A DNA stretch of 64,000 bases from Chryseolinea soli (GCF_003589925.1 NZ_CP032382.1:1426001-1490000); one strand, 5' to 3'; positions 29,282-38,476 are shown, counted from the first letter of the stretch. A program made the numbers and translations. The notes: generated by a model from the sequence alone, not told the origin.

Positions 29282-29913
29282 TATTTCTGAAGGATTACGG
29301 TTGAATTTTTAGGTCCCGGGAGGGAACCGCTAATAACGATGAGGTTTTGCTCAGGCATGATCTTCACAACCTTCAGGTTGGTGATCGTCACGCGGTCGGT
29401 ACCCATGCGGCCGGCAAGACGCTTGCCTTTGGGCACGCGGGACGCGAACGACGCGTTACCCATGGAACCGGGAGCGCGAAGACGGTTATGCTGACCGTGC
29501 GTTTGACCACCCACACCGGCAAAGTTGTGACGCTTCACAACGCCCTGGAAACCTTTACCCTTGGAAGTACCAACGGCATCGATAAAATCGCCTTCAACAA
29601 AAACGTCCTGGATGCGGATCTCTTTTCCGAGTTCTACCATTCCATCGAATTCCGTACTGAAGTCGCGGAACTCTACGATGTCTTTCTTGGGGGTGGTGTT
29701 AGCTTTCTTGAAGTGTCCAATAGCCGCTTTCGGGGTATGTTTCTCCTTCTTCTCACCAAATGCTAATTGTACAGCACGGTATCCGTCTGTCTCTTCGTTT
29801 TTCACTTGCGTCACGACGCAAGGACCGGCTTCGATAACCGTGCAAGCGATGTTTACGCCATCGGCGCCAAACACACTCGTCATTCCTATTTTCTTTCCTA
29901 TAATTCCAGGCAT
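29281..29913 (-). CDS. rplC: 50S ribosomal protein L3, first gene of the block
   Basis: 210-aa L3, an assembly-initiating protein near the peptidyl transferase centre. Conserved parts are [40 protein letters not shown], the [20 protein letters not shown] loop with [20 protein letters not shown], and [20 protein letters not shown]. In most bacteria rpsJ (S10) lies immediately upstream; here a divergent ABC-transporter gene is found instead, and rplC has its own consensus promoter. Confidence 0.98.
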   Translation of the reverse strand: MPGIIGKKIGMTSVFGADGVNIACTVIEAGPCVVTQVKNEETDGYRAVQLAFGEKKEKHTPKAAIGHFKKANTTPKKDIVEFRDFSTEFDGMVELGKEIRIQDVFVEGDFIDAVGTSKGKGFQGVVKRHNFAGVGGQTHGQHNRLRAPGSMGNASFASRVPKGKRLAGRMGTDRVTITNLKVVKIMPEQNLIVISGSLPGPKNSTVILQK

Positions 29914-29973
29914 GGCTGAACCTATTTATGCTGTTTTTCAGGACTTCCTGCACTCTTTCTGCAAAAAGGACTG

Positions 29974-30004
29974 CAAAGATAGGAACTAAAGTGTCGTTAG
30001 CAAA
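29974..30004 (-). promoter_or_regulatory. Perfect consensus promoter of the rplC-rplQ block
   Basis: Minus strand: TTTG (30001-30004), exactly 19 nt, TATCTTTG (29974-29981). Predicted start near 29967-29970, leader about 55 nt. The leader contains short complementary segments (CTTTTTGCAG and CAGGAAGTCCTG) that could fold. Confidence 0.85.
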
Positions 30005-30104
30005 TCTGGGTTTCAATATTTTTAGGGAAATGGCGCTGTTTACCAAGCTTTTCGGCGTAATCGCCTAAAATCGCGTATCATTGCGCCCATCCGAAACGGT
30101 TGAT

Positions 30105-31124
30105 ATGCACTGGATTCACCGAAAAAGCTGGATTATCCTACCCCTGCTGCTGGTTTTACTCTTCATAGTAAACCTGGGCATGGGCAGCGTCCGCATCCCT
30201 CCCGGCACCATTTTGAGCATCCTTTCCGGCAGTGAAACCGCCAACCCCATATGGCACGACATCGTTTGGGAGTTTCGGATGACCAAGGCCCTGACCTGCA
30301 TTTTGGCGGGAGGCGCCCTTTCCATTGCCGGTCTTCAAATGCAAACCCTTTTTCGCAACGCCCTGGCCGGACCGGATGTGCTCGGCCTCAGTTCGGGCGC
30401 AAGCCTGGCCGTGTCGCTGGTATTTATGAGCCAGGCCGCCGGATTGGAAATACTTTCGACGCCTAGCCCCTGGGCCATTGCCGGGGCCGCCAGCCTGGGA
30501 TGCTGCGGGGTGTTTCTCGTTGTTATTGTTATCGCCCAGCGACTCCGGGACAATACTTCCTTATTAATAATAGGACTCATGATGGGGGCAACCACCTCCA
30601 GCCTGGTGAGCGTGCTCCAATTTCTCAGCAAACCCGAACAACAGCAGTCCTACATGCTCTGGACCTTTGGCAGCCTGGGGCGGCTCAATTGGACGGAGAT
30701 AAAGGTGCTGACCTCCATCTTGGTGACGAGCGGGCTAGTGGCCCTTTTTTCAACAAAAGCGCTGAACGGATGGCTCCTGGGGGACAATTATGCGCAAAGT
30801 ATTGGCATTCATTTAAACCGCTCGAGATTGGTCATCCTTCTCACCACCAGTCTTTTAACGGGGGGTGTAACGGCCTTTTGCGGACCCATCGCCTTTGTGG
30901 GGCTGGCGGTTCCACACCTGACCAAGCTGATGATCAAGACCCACAATCACAAAATACTGATCCCGGCCGTGAGCGTCGGTGGCGGGGTGTTGATGCTTTT
31001 TTGTGATATCGTGACGCAGCTTCCGGGGAGCGCCTATGTGCTTCCCATCAACGCCATCACCGCTATGGTGGGCGCTCCGGTGGTGATCTGGATTATTTTG
31101 CGGGCAAAACGGCTTTCGGTGTGA
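30105..31124 (+). CDS. FecCD/BtuC-type ABC transporter permease
   Basis: 339-aa inner-membrane permease of the iron-siderophore/haem/cobalamin uptake family, with about 9-10 transmembrane helices. Signature segments are SVRIPPGTILSILSG, a MTKALTCILAGGALSIAGLQ helix, MQTLFRNALAGPDVLGLSSG, the coupling region NRSRLVILLTTSLLTGGVTA and FCGPIAFVGLAVPHLTKLMI. The frame extends to a TTG at 30081, but ATG 30105 (MHWIHRKSWIILPLLL) gives the expected first helix. It is followed by its ATPase and is divergent from rplC. The metal or cofactor carried is unknown; a related binding protein lies at 1-776. Confidence 0.92.
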   Translation: MHWIHRKSWIILPLLLVLLFIVNLGMGSVRIPPGTILSILSGSETANPIWHDIVWEFRMTKALTCILAGGALSIAGLQMQTLFRNALAGPDVLGLSSGASLAVSLVFMSQAAGLEILSTPSPWAIAGAASLGCCGVFLVVIVIAQRLRDNTSLLIIGLMMGATTSSLVSVLQFLSKPEQQQSYMLWTFGSLGRLNWTEIKVLTSILVTSGLVALFSTKALNGWLLGDNYAQSIGIHLNRSRLVILLTTSLLTGGVTAFCGPIAFVGLAVPHLTKLMIKTHNHKILIPAVSVGGGVLMLFCDIVTQLPGSAYVLPINAITAMVGAPVVIWIILRAKRLSV

Positions 31125-31142
31125 TCTTATAATAATGTGTCA

Positions 31143-32132
31143 ATGACCCCTAAAACCGCCCTCGTTTCGCTTCATCAATTATCGGTCGGCTATGCATTGC
31201 CCGGGGGCCGGAATATTCTTTTTGAGAACCTGGGACTTTCACTGAATGCCGGGGAGCTTACGTGTTTTATGGGTCCTAACGGCGTCGGCAAATCTACTTT
31301 GATCCGGACGTTGGCGGGATTGCAGAAACCGTTGTCGGGCGACGTTCACTATGGCGCCGTCTCGTCTCACACGCCTGCGGGTCCACTACCCCACCAGGTA
31401 TCGGTGGTGTTGACCGACCGGATCGCGACGGTGCAGATGGATGTGCGGGAGTTGGTTTCGTTTGGACGCTATCCGTATATGGGGTGGGGCATAACGCTAA
31501 GTAAGGACGATCAGCAAAAGGTCAGCGATGCGTTAGCGGAAGTTCACATTCAACACCTGGCCGATAAAAAATTGTATGAGCTCAGCGACGGCCAGCAGCA
31601 AATGGTCATGATCGCCCGGGCGCTGGCGCAGGATACACCCGTTATTCTTCTCGATGAGCCCACGGCCCACCTCGATCTGAACAACCGTGTAGAGGTGATG
31701 AACCTGCTGCGACGCCTTGCGCGAAAGTTGAACAAGGCCATCCTGATCGCAACCCATGAACTGGACCTTGCCCTTCAAACCGCGGACCTCATCTGGCTGG
31801 CAGGACGGGGCAAAACGCTGGTGACCGGAATTCCCGAGGACCTGGTTTTGTCCGGTGCATTTGATGAAGTATTTCAATTCAAAGGATACGATCTGAAAAC
31901 CGGCAAGGTCTCGCATGAGGCCTATCGCGATAAAATGATCTCGCTTCACGGCGATGGCCATGCTTATCTCTGGACCCGGAATGCGTTGGAGCGAAATGGT
32001 TTTAGCGTGACCTTTCCAGGACCCTCCCATCCGCATATCGATGTGGTGGAAAAGGATGGTCATCTCCAATGGATCATCAATCAAAAAACATCGTTCGATA
32101 CGCTTCAATCCTTGCTGACGCATTTCATATAA
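31143..32132 (+). CDS. FecE/BtuD-type ABC transporter ATP-binding protein with C-terminal extension
   Basis: 329-aa ATPase from ATG 31143 (an in-frame GTG lies two codons earlier). Walker A is GPNGVGKSTL, the signature is LSDGQQQMVMIARAL, Walker B is VILLDEPTAHLD and the switch His is in ATHELDLAL. It powers the adjacent FecCD-like permease. Family members are often about 250-260 aa; this one has about 75 further residues after the ABC domain (from roughly 250), with a DMISLHG-like DKMISLHGDGHAYLWTRNAL segment. That extension may bind ligand or regulate; its role is unknown. Confidence 0.92.
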   Translation: MTPKTALVSLHQLSVGYALPGGRNILFENLGLSLNAGELTCFMGPNGVGKSTLIRTLAGLQKPLSGDVHYGAVSSHTPAGPLPHQVSVVLTDRIATVQMDVRELVSFGRYPYMGWGITLSKDDQQKVSDALAEVHIQHLADKKLYELSDGQQQMVMIARALAQDTPVILLDEPTAHLDLNNRVEVMNLLRRLARKLNKAILIATHELDLALQTADLIWLAGRGKTLVTGIPEDLVLSGAFDEVFQFKGYDLKTGKVSHEAYRDKMISLHGDGHAYLWTRNALERNGFSVTFPGPSHPHIDVVEKDGHLQWIINQKTSFDTLQSLLTHFI

Positions 32133-32293
32133 TACCGGTCAAAGTAACGTATGTAAGAATTTCAATGTCGTCCGGACCGGCATCAAACGTTTGCAAAAGG
32201 CCATGCGCCATTTCCGTGCCTCTCGGTGCATCGCAAATTCCATTTCGTTTCGCTACGTTTGATATTGTACCAACTATCTAGTTCAAAATCACC

Positions 32294-33946
32294 ATGATAA
32301 AACCTTCCGAACTTTTCCCCTACGCGTTCGATGAGAAATACAGCAAGCCCGTTGCTTATTTTTCGATGGAGTTTGCTGTCGATCAACCCTTGAAAATCTA
32401 TAGCGGCGGCCTCGGTTTCCTGGCCGGATCGCACCTGCGCAGCGCTTATGAGCTGAAGCAAAACCTGATCGGTATCGGCATCCTTTGGAAGAAGGGCTAC
32501 TATGACCAGGAACGCAACCAGGACCAGACCTTGAAAGTGAGCTTCCGCGATAAAGACTATTCTTTTCTCACGGATACCAATATTGTTTTTCCGATCACGA
32601 TCCACGGCTCAAAAGTTTATGTAAAAGCCTACCTGCTCAAGCCGGAGGTGTTTCATTCTGCACCGCTGTTCCTATTGAGCACCGACATTCCCGAGAACGA
32701 CTATCTCGCGCAAACCATCAGCCACCGTCTTTACGATCCGAATGAAACGACGCGTATAGCACAGTCGATTCTGCTGGGCATTGGCGGGGCGACCTTACTG
32801 GATGTACTCGGTCGCCAGACGGATATCTATCACATGAATGAAGGCCACGCGTTGCCCATGTGTTTTTACTTGCTGCACAAATACAAAAAGCTTGAGGAAG
32901 TGCAGAAGCGCGTTGCCTTCACGACGCACACACCCGAGAAGGCGGGCAACGAGGAACACAGCATGCCGTTGTTGCACAGCATGAGCTTCTTCAACGGTCT
33001 TACGCAAGACGAGGTGAATGACTATGTCTATCCGGAAAACGGCGTATTGAATTATACCCTCACCGCCCTTCGCCTGGCCAAACGCGCCAACGGTGTGTCG
33101 CAGCTTCATGGTGAAGTGTCGCGCAAAATGTGGGGCGACTATAAAGGCATTTGCGAGATCACGGCCATTACCAATGCGCAAAACAAAACCTATTGGAGCG
33201 ATCCCGATCTCGACCAGGCACTGACGCGAAATGACGACCAGGCGCTCATCGCCCGGAAAAAAGAGTTGAAGAAAAAATTGTTTCGCGTGGTGGCGAACCA
33301 AACCGGAAAGCTCTTCGACGAAAACGTGCTCACCATCGTGTGGGCCCGCCGCTTTGCGGGATACAAGCGCGCCAACTTGTTGCTGGCCGACTACAATCGC
33401 TTTTTGAAGATCGCCAACAACACCGAGTATCCGGTGCAAATCATCTGGGCCGGTAAGCCGTATCCGGAAGATTTTGCCGCCATCAATATTTTCAACGAGA
33501 TCTATTGGAAGACAAAAGATTTGCCTAACTGTACCGTTGTGACCGGGTATGAGCTCTGGCTCTCGGGGCACTTGAAGAAGGGCTCGGACATCTGGTTGAA
33601 CAATCCCCGCTTATATCATGAGGCTTCCGGAACATCGGGCATGACGGCGGCGATGAACGCATCGGTAAACCTTTCGATTCCCGACGGCTGGGTACCCGAA
33701 TTCTCACAGCATGGCAAGAACGCTTTCATTATCGAAACGGCTAACGACTTGCTGACGCCGGAGTCGAAAGATAAAATCGAAGGGCAGAATCTGTTGAATG
33801 TGTTGGAGAAAGAGATCATCCCCACGTATTATAAAAATCCCCAAGCGTGGCAAAGCATCGTGAAAGCGAGCATGACGGATGTGCTGCCGTTCTTTGATGC
33901 CGGACGGATGGCCGATCAATATTATAAGGAGTTGTATAATTTCTAA
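32294..33946 (+). CDS. Alpha-glucan phosphorylase-like glycosyltransferase lacking the PLP lysine
   Basis: 550-aa GT-B protein similar to the short alpha-glucan phosphorylases (GT35). It has an N-terminal VAYFSMEFAVDQPLKIYSGG segment, YHMNEGHALPM, FTTHTPEKAGNEEH, the phosphate-site-like WARRFAGYKRANLL and the active-site EASGTSGM. In phosphorylases the next residue of that motif is the Lys that carries pyridoxal phosphate; here it is Thr451 (codon ACG at 33644-33646). So the protein probably does not use PLP and may be a glucan transferase, a degenerate regulator, or a subfamily with another mechanism. ATG at 32294. It ends just before a bidirectional terminator. I am sure of the fold family, not of activity. 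Confidence 0.82.
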   Translation: MIKPSELFPYAFDEKYSKPVAYFSMEFAVDQPLKIYSGGLGFLAGSHLRSAYELKQNLIGIGILWKKGYYDQERNQDQTLKVSFRDKDYSFLTDTNIVFPITIHGSKVYVKAYLLKPEVFHSAPLFLLSTDIPENDYLAQTISHRLYDPNETTRIAQSILLGIGGATLLDVLGRQTDIYHMNEGHALPMCFYLLHKYKKLEEVQKRVAFTTHTPEKAGNEEHSMPLLHSMSFFNGLTQDEVNDYVYPENGVLNYTLTALRLAKRANGVSQLHGEVSRKMWGDYKGICEITAITNAQNKTYWSDPDLDQALTRNDDQALIARKKELKKKLFRVVANQTGKLFDENVLTIVWARRFAGYKRANLLLADYNRFLKIANNTEYPVQIIWAGKPYPEDFAAINIFNEIYWKTKDLPNCTVVTGYELWLSGHLKKGSDIWLNNPRLYHEASGTSGMTAAMNASVNLSIPDGWVPEFSQHGKNAFIIETANDLLTPESKDKIEGQNLLNVLEKEIIPTYYKNPQAWQSIVKASMTDVLPFFDAGRMADQYYKELYNF

Positions 33947-33980
33947 GCCGGCTTCCGGAGAAGAAAGAGATTATCATGAA

Positions 33981-34012
33981 AAAGACCTTGCTGTTGATAC
34001 GGCAAGGTCTTT
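33981..34012. terminator. Bidirectional rho-independent terminator
   Basis: Perfect 10-bp stem AAAGACCTTG/CAAGGTCTTT (33981-33990 with 34003-34012), 12-nt loop, T-runs on both sides. It sits between the convergent phosphorylase-like and inositol oxygenase genes. Confidence 0.9.
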
Positions 34013-34038
34013 TTTTATTTTGTTTATGATCGGGACCG

Positions 34039-34920
34039 TTACAATTTCACTATCGGAGGAAGGTATTTGGCAATGAGGTCTTCGTAATACGGCTTCAATT
34101 CTTTTACGTTGGGAGGAACGGGATTTTTCGAATACAGATCGTAGGGATTGAATTTCTTTACCCATTCAAACATTTCGCGGTCGTGATTGTCCATCAGATG
34201 TTCGTAGGCATGTTCCCGGTGCTGAGCATAGAAGGAGTGATAGCGGATCATGTAGAGCGCGGGGTCCGGCAGATAATCTTTTGTGATCTGATACAAGTAC
34301 TCGTCGTGTCCCCATGACATGGTGACATTGCGAAGGCCGCAACCTTCGCTATAAATACCAAGCTTCGTGTTGTATTTCTCGTTGGTATAGTCCGGGTTCA
34401 AGCTGAAAAATTCAGGATAAACAATTTTGTCGGAAAATTTGCAGCCTACGGGGAACGTATCGCCCACTACAGCCCATTGGGGTTCGCCAAAAAGGCAAAG
34501 CACTTTGCCCATGTCGTGGATGAAGCCGGTGAGCACAAACCAATCGGGGTGACCATCGCGACGGATGGCTTCGGCGGTTTGCAGCAAGTGTTGAAGTTGG
34601 TCCAGTTCGATATCGGGATCTGAATCGTCTACCAGCGTGTTGAGGAACTCCATCGCTTTCCATACCGGCATTTCCTTGCGGTCGAACTTGAGGAACTCGG
34701 CCCTTTTTTCCTGGACAAAATCATAGCTCTGATACGTATGGTTGAGGCGATAGAACTCGCGTACCGTATCGCGCGCAGGGTCGACGTAGTTACGATATTC
34801 TTCTTTTGCCTTAGCCGGCATGTCGGGTTCAGGGTAGCGTTTCAAAACATCGTCTTCCCACTGTTCGATGTTGTGCAGGGGATTGATCTCACTTTCGGAA
34901 AAAGAACGTGCGTCTCTCAT
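34039..34920 (-). CDS. Myo-inositol oxygenase (MIOX)
   Basis: 293-aa non-haem diiron oxygenase that converts myo-inositol plus O2 to D-glucuronate. All six iron ligands of the known enzyme can be placed: His in [11 protein letters not shown], His-Asp in FIHDMGKV, His in [11 protein letters not shown], His in IRYHSFYA and Asp in [10 protein letters not shown]. Further matches are [18 protein letters not shown] and the [12 protein letters not shown] end. The family is best known in eukaryotes and is patchy in bacteria. The upstream gene is a sodium/solute symporter, 70 nt away on the same strand, so uptake and oxidation of inositol are probably linked. Downstream glucuronate enzymes are not in this window. 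Confidence 0.94.
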   Translation of the reverse strand: MRDARSFSESEINPLHNIEQWEDDVLKRYPEPDMPAKAKEEYRNYVDPARDTVREFYRLNHTYQSYDFVQEKRAEFLKFDRKEMPVWKAMEFLNTLVDDSDPDIELDQLQHLLQTAEAIRRDGHPDWFVLTGFIHDMGKVLCLFGEPQWAVVGDTFPVGCKFSDKIVYPEFFSLNPDYTNEKYNTKLGIYSEGCGLRNVTMSWGHDEYLYQITKDYLPDPALYMIRYHSFYAQHREHAYEHLMDNHDREMFEWVKKFNPYDLYSKNPVPPNVKELKPYYEDLIAKYLPPIVKL

Positions 34921-34990
34921 AATACCTCGTTTTATTATTACTAAACAAATCTACAAAATCGTCACAAGAAAATCTCTACCGTTTGCAGGA

Positions 34991-36622
34991 TTACCAAAAT
35001 CCAATATACAAGGCTGCCAGGATGCCCATAATGAGCACGGACCCCACAACAAAACCCGGTGAACTGCGAAACATGGACGTATCGATTTGAATGACGCGTG
35101 GTTGGTCCTTGCTTTTACGATCGAGCAGGCTTAGGATGATCATTAAAAGGATCAAAAAGACAAACACGATGGTCATGCGATCTAAAAAAGGATAGTCCGG
35201 GAACGATCCCATTGTCCAGACGGGAAGAAATTTGAGAATGGTTGATAGCGGGATCGTCAGTGAAGCGGCCGCCAGTGCAGCCGTGGACGTCGCCCGTTTC
35301 CAGAAAAAGCCCATCAGAAAAATGGCGAGAACGCCCGGAGAAATAAAACCGACGTATTCCTGGATGAATTGATACGCTTGGTCCAACGAGCTAAGCAAAG
35401 GTGCCACAAGCGCAGCCAGCACCATGGCAACCACGACCGTGACTCTTCCCGAAATCACCAGGTTCCGCTCGCTGATCTGCCGGTTGAAAAATTTCTTATA
35501 GATGTCCATCGAGAAGATGGTTGCAATGCTGTTCGCTTTGCCCGCCAGAGAGGCTACCACCGCAGCCGTCAATGCCGCAAAGGCAAGTCCTTTTAAACCT
35601 GCAGGCAAAAGATTCATAAGTGTCGGGTATGCGTGATCAGGCTTCACCACGCCGGCCGCATCGACCATTTCCGTTTGAAACATTCCCTGCTGATACAAAA
35701 CAAATGCAGCGATGCCGGGGATGACGGCGATGACCGGTACCAGCAATTTCAAAAATGCGGCAAACAGAATTCCACTGCGCGCCGTTTTCAAATCCGCACC
35801 CAGTGCGCGTTGAATGATGTATTGATTACATCCCCAATAGTTGAGGTTGTTGATCCACATCCCACCGATCAACACCGAGAGACCCGGAAGATCTTTGTAA
35901 TACGGGTGCGTGTTGTTGAAGATCATGTGAAAATGAGAAGGAGCCTTTTCGCGCAGTATTTGAAAGCCCCGCCAGATATTTTCCCCGCCTGGTTCGTTTG
36001 CTGAGACCATGTTCAGCGCGAGATAGGTAGTGACCAATCCGCCAAGCAACAACACGGCCACCTGGACCACATCCGTGTAGCCGATCACCTTCATCCCTCC
36101 CAAGGTCACGATCACCGAAAAGAAAGCCAACCCGGCAATGCACCATCCGAAATCAATACCCGATATGGAATTGATGGCGAGCGCACCCAGATAGAGTATC
36201 GAGGTTAGATTCACAAACACATACACTAGCAACCAGAACACGGCCATGATCGTGCTCACCGTATCGTTGTAGCGCTGCGAGAGAAATTGCGGCATGGTGT
36301 AGATCTTGTTCTTCAGATACACCGGAATAAAAAAAACCGCCACGATCACGAGCGTTGCCGCGGCCATCCATTCATAGGTGGAGATGGCCAGGCCCAGCGC
36401 AAAGCCGGAGCCCGACATGCCTATGAAATGCTCCGCAGAAATATTGGAGGCGATCAGCGATGCACCAATGGCCCACCAGGTGAGTGATCCTTCGGCCAGA
36501 AAAAAATCTTTCGCATCGGTGCTCTTTGATTTTTTGCGATAATAGATCCACAGGCCGTATACCGACACCGTAATAAAGTAAACCAGGAACACAACGTAGT
36601 CGACAAAATGAAGATGGTTCAT
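34991..36622 (-). CDS. Sodium/solute symporter (SSS family), probable inositol or sugar transporter
   Basis: 543-aa membrane protein with about 13-14 transmembrane helices. It belongs to the SSS/SGLT family: an N-terminal DYVVFLVYFITVSVYGLWIY helix, LAEGSLTWWAIGASLIASNI (Na-site helix with unwound segment), SAEHFIGMSGSGFALGLAIS, and LGGMKVIGYTDVVQVAVLLL. It couples Na+ entry to solute uptake. The neighbouring myo-inositol oxygenase makes inositol the leading substrate guess. The frame includes a TTG at 36628, but ATG 36622 is chosen. Upstream, towards a divergent lipoprotein gene, lies a perfect 14-bp palindrome. Confidence 0.9.
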   Translation of the reverse strand: MNHLHFVDYVVFLVYFITVSVYGLWIYYRKKSKSTDAKDFFLAEGSLTWWAIGASLIASNISAEHFIGMSGSGFALGLAISTYEWMAAATLVIVAVFFIPVYLKNKIYTMPQFLSQRYNDTVSTIMAVFWLLVYVFVNLTSILYLGALAINSISGIDFGWCIAGLAFFSVIVTLGGMKVIGYTDVVQVAVLLLGGLVTTYLALNMVSANEPGGENIWRGFQILREKAPSHFHMIFNNTHPYYKDLPGLSVLIGGMWINNLNYWGCNQYIIQRALGADLKTARSGILFAAFLKLLVPVIAVIPGIAAFVLYQQGMFQTEMVDAAGVVKPDHAYPTLMNLLPAGLKGLAFAALTAAVVASLAGKANSIATIFSMDIYKKFFNRQISERNLVISGRVTVVVAMVLAALVAPLLSSLDQAYQFIQEYVGFISPGVLAIFLMGFFWKRATSTAALAAASLTIPLSTILKFLPVWTMGSFPDYPFLDRMTIVFVFLILLMIILSLLDRKSKDQPRVIQIDTSMFRSSPGFVVGSVLIMGILAALYIGFW

Positions 36623-36795
36623 GGACAAAGGGCCTGGGGATGGAGCAGACCAGAGTCAATATACACAGATATTCCATATCCGCTAACGATTGAAAAATGG
36701 TTCACGCTATTTTTTTGTCGCGGTGTCCCACAACGCGTTTGACATTAACACATTCAATTATAGGATAGGTAGATCGAAAAAAGATCATCGTCTGA

Positions 36796-36809
36796 CGGGA
36801 ACGTTCCCG
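36796..36809. promoter_or_regulatory. Perfect 14-bp palindrome, possible operator
   Basis: CGGGAACGTTCCCG in the 262-nt region between the divergent symporter and lipoprotein genes. Length and symmetry suit a dimeric repressor site, but no regulator is adjacent. Confidence 0.4.
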
Positions 36810-36884
36810 CCGTTTCTATTCGGGAGAATTATTGTTATCTTCCATGAACATCCTTCTGACCACGCGATACATAAATCAAAAAAA

Positions 36885-37301
36885 ATGAAAGCCTGGGGTA
36901 TCATCGTCCTGAGTATGATTTTTCTTTTGGCTTGCACCGATCGAAGACCGGAGATCGAAAGGGCTATGAAGAAGTATGACCGACTCATCCTCCGCGTCGA
37001 CGCCGATTCCATTGCTGATTGCTTTACACTAAACGGCAAATTAGGCGCCGTTTCAGGCCGGGATTCCATTCGCGCTTTTTTGAAGACATTCGGCGACGTT
37101 AATGTGCTTCAACAACAGTCGTCGACAACCTCCATTGTTATAAAGAATGACAGCGCCCGGCAAGAAGGGACCTACTTTCAGAAAGTTATTGTCAAGGGAG
37201 ACACGATCGTGGCAACGGGACACTACACGGCATCGTGGGTTTGGGATGGCGTCCAAGGTTGGCTTTTAAAAAACATGATCACCGTTCCGGACAAAAAATA
37301 A
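36885..37301 (+). CDS. SnoaL/DUF4440-like (NTF2 fold) lipoprotein
   Basis: 138-aa predicted lipoprotein. The open frame starts at 36690, but ATG 36885 begins a lipoprotein signal, MKAWGIIVLSMIFLLACTD, with Cys in LLAC. The mature part, with IERAMKKYDRLILRVDADSI, KLGAVSGRDSIRAFL and a C-terminal GHYTASWVWDGVQGWLLK, looks like the NTF2-like fold (SnoaL/DUF4440), a general small-molecule-binding or enzyme scaffold. Function unknown. It is divergent from the symporter gene and convergent with the DM13 gene. Confidence 0.72.
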   Translation: MKAWGIIVLSMIFLLACTDRRPEIERAMKKYDRLILRVDADSIADCFTLNGKLGAVSGRDSIRAFLKTFGDVNVLQQQSSTTSIVIKNDSARQEGTYFQKVIVKGDTIVATGHYTASWVWDGVQGWLLKNMITVPDKK

Positions 37302-37331
37302 TCCCCGGAATGCACACCGAAAATTTCAGCC

Positions 37332-37745
37332 CTATTTCAATTCGGCCTTGGCAAAAACGACCGTATATTTCTCGCACCACACATGCACGTAGCCGTAGGC
37401 CGCCAAATCGGCATTTTTCGGAATAGCATAGACTTGTTTTCCCGCGGTCGATTTCAAATTCCCTAAACGAATGTATTCGCCGGCATCTACATCCTTGCTC
37501 AGGTATATTTTAAGATCCGGTCCGCTTTCTGACATGTAGGGATCTAAAACCACCGCACTATTGCCGTTGATCGTATAAATGGAAGCTGTGCCGGAGGCAG
37601 TATGGTTGATGCCTTCCAGCGTCCCTTTCTTTATGAGCATTGCGGTGGATGTATCAAAATCATCATCCACCACGACGTTGGGCGTTACGGCCTCTGGCTG
37701 GCAACACGCTAACGCAAAAAACATCCAGCAAAAGTATTTTTTCAT
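37332..37745 (-). CDS. DM13-domain lipoprotein
   Basis: 137-aa protein with a lipoprotein signal (MKKYFCWMFFALACCQPE, adjacent Cys residues). The C-terminal ~95 residues look like a DM13 domain: GTLEGINHTASGTASIY, SGPDLKIYLSKDVDAGEY and the terminal YGYVHVWCEKYTVVFAKAEL with a conserved Cys. DM13 domains are predicted to have a redox or cytochrome-like role; this is unproven. It starts 11 nt after the stop of the preceding outer-membrane protein gene, so the pair is probably an operon. Confidence 0.8.
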   Translation of the reverse strand: MKKYFCWMFFALACCQPEAVTPNVVVDDDFDTSTAMLIKKGTLEGINHTASGTASIYTINGNSAVVLDPYMSESGPDLKIYLSKDVDAGEYIRLGNLKSTAGKQVYAIPKNADLAAYGYVHVWCEKYTVVFAKAELK

Positions 37746-37756
37746 ATCGTATATTT

Positions 37757-38476
37757 TTAAAGGGAATAGGCTACTCCGATGCTGACTAAAAGCGATTTAT
37801 TCCTGAAGCGGTCGTTGGCCTCGGGGTATTGTTGCACCTTGGTTTCGGTGGTGTATTCGGTGAATAGAAATTGTGTACCTAGCTTGGCCGACCACCTTTC
37901 GCGAACACGGTATTTAAAATACAACTCTGAATTCAGGCTTCCCCGGTCGTTGTCGCTCACCAGAAGAATGTTAAAAGGCGTTGGCGTAGCCGAAGTATTT
38001 TTGCCGCTGGCGCCATTCATAAAATTGCCCTGTTGCCGCCCACCAAAAGAAAATCCCAAGAGATCAATATTAAAGCCGACGGAGATACTTTCGCTCAACC
38101 GGTAATCGATGTTCAACATGACGTTCACCATATTCACCTGTGAAGTTTTCACAAGCAAACTGTCGATGTTGGCCACAATGTTCTCTTTGAAAAGGATGAG
38201 TGGGCTGGTGCTTTCGGACGTGAGGCTGGCGGGTGCCGTAATGTAATAGAGATTCTTTCCCAGAAAAGACGTGGCGCGCCCTCCCAAGCCAATGCCGATA
38301 CGTTTCTTCGCACCAATACGCCAATTCCTGAAATAGGAAACAGATACGCTACCGCGATAGCTGCCGGCGGCAACACCAAGCTCAGCAAAATTTTGCCCAC
38401 CTGGAGAGGGCAAGACTTGTCCTTGCGCCATAAATGAGAACGCAAAGAGTAAAACAAAAACGTGCGTTTTTTTCAT
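37757..38476 (-). CDS. Outer-membrane beta-barrel protein (hypothetical)
   Basis: 239-aa exported protein with a signal peptide (MKKTHVFVLLFAFSFMAQGQ). Repeated amphipathic strands such as RGSVSVSYFRNWRIG, MLNIDYRLSESISVGFNIDL and LYFKYRVRERWSAKLGTQFL and the end LLVSIGVAYSL suggest a barrel. The exact family is not recognised. Its partner downstream is the DM13 lipoprotein, 11 nt away; together they may form an outer-membrane/periplasmic pair. Confidence 0.7.
   Translation of the reverse strand: MKKTHVFVLLFAFSFMAQGQVLPSPGGQNFAELGVAAGSYRGSVSVSYFRNWRIGAKKRIGIGLGGRATSFLGKNLYYITAPASLTSESTSPLILFKENIVANIDSLLVKTSQVNMVNVMLNIDYRLSESISVGFNIDLLGFSFGGRQQGNFMNGASGKNTSATPTPFNILLVSDNDRGSLNSELYFKYRVRERWSAKLGTQFLFTEYTTETKVQQYPEANDRFRNKSLLVSIGVAYSL

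Noticed and set aside
29914..30104. Cobalamin riboswitch before the FecCD-like permease
   Set aside because: The region is short and shared with the rplC promoter; no B12-box-like sequence was seen.
33976..34029. Short frame encoding a 17-residue hydrophobic peptide starting MKKTLLLIRQ
   Set aside because: It coincides with the terminator hairpin; sequence is explained by the stem and T-run.
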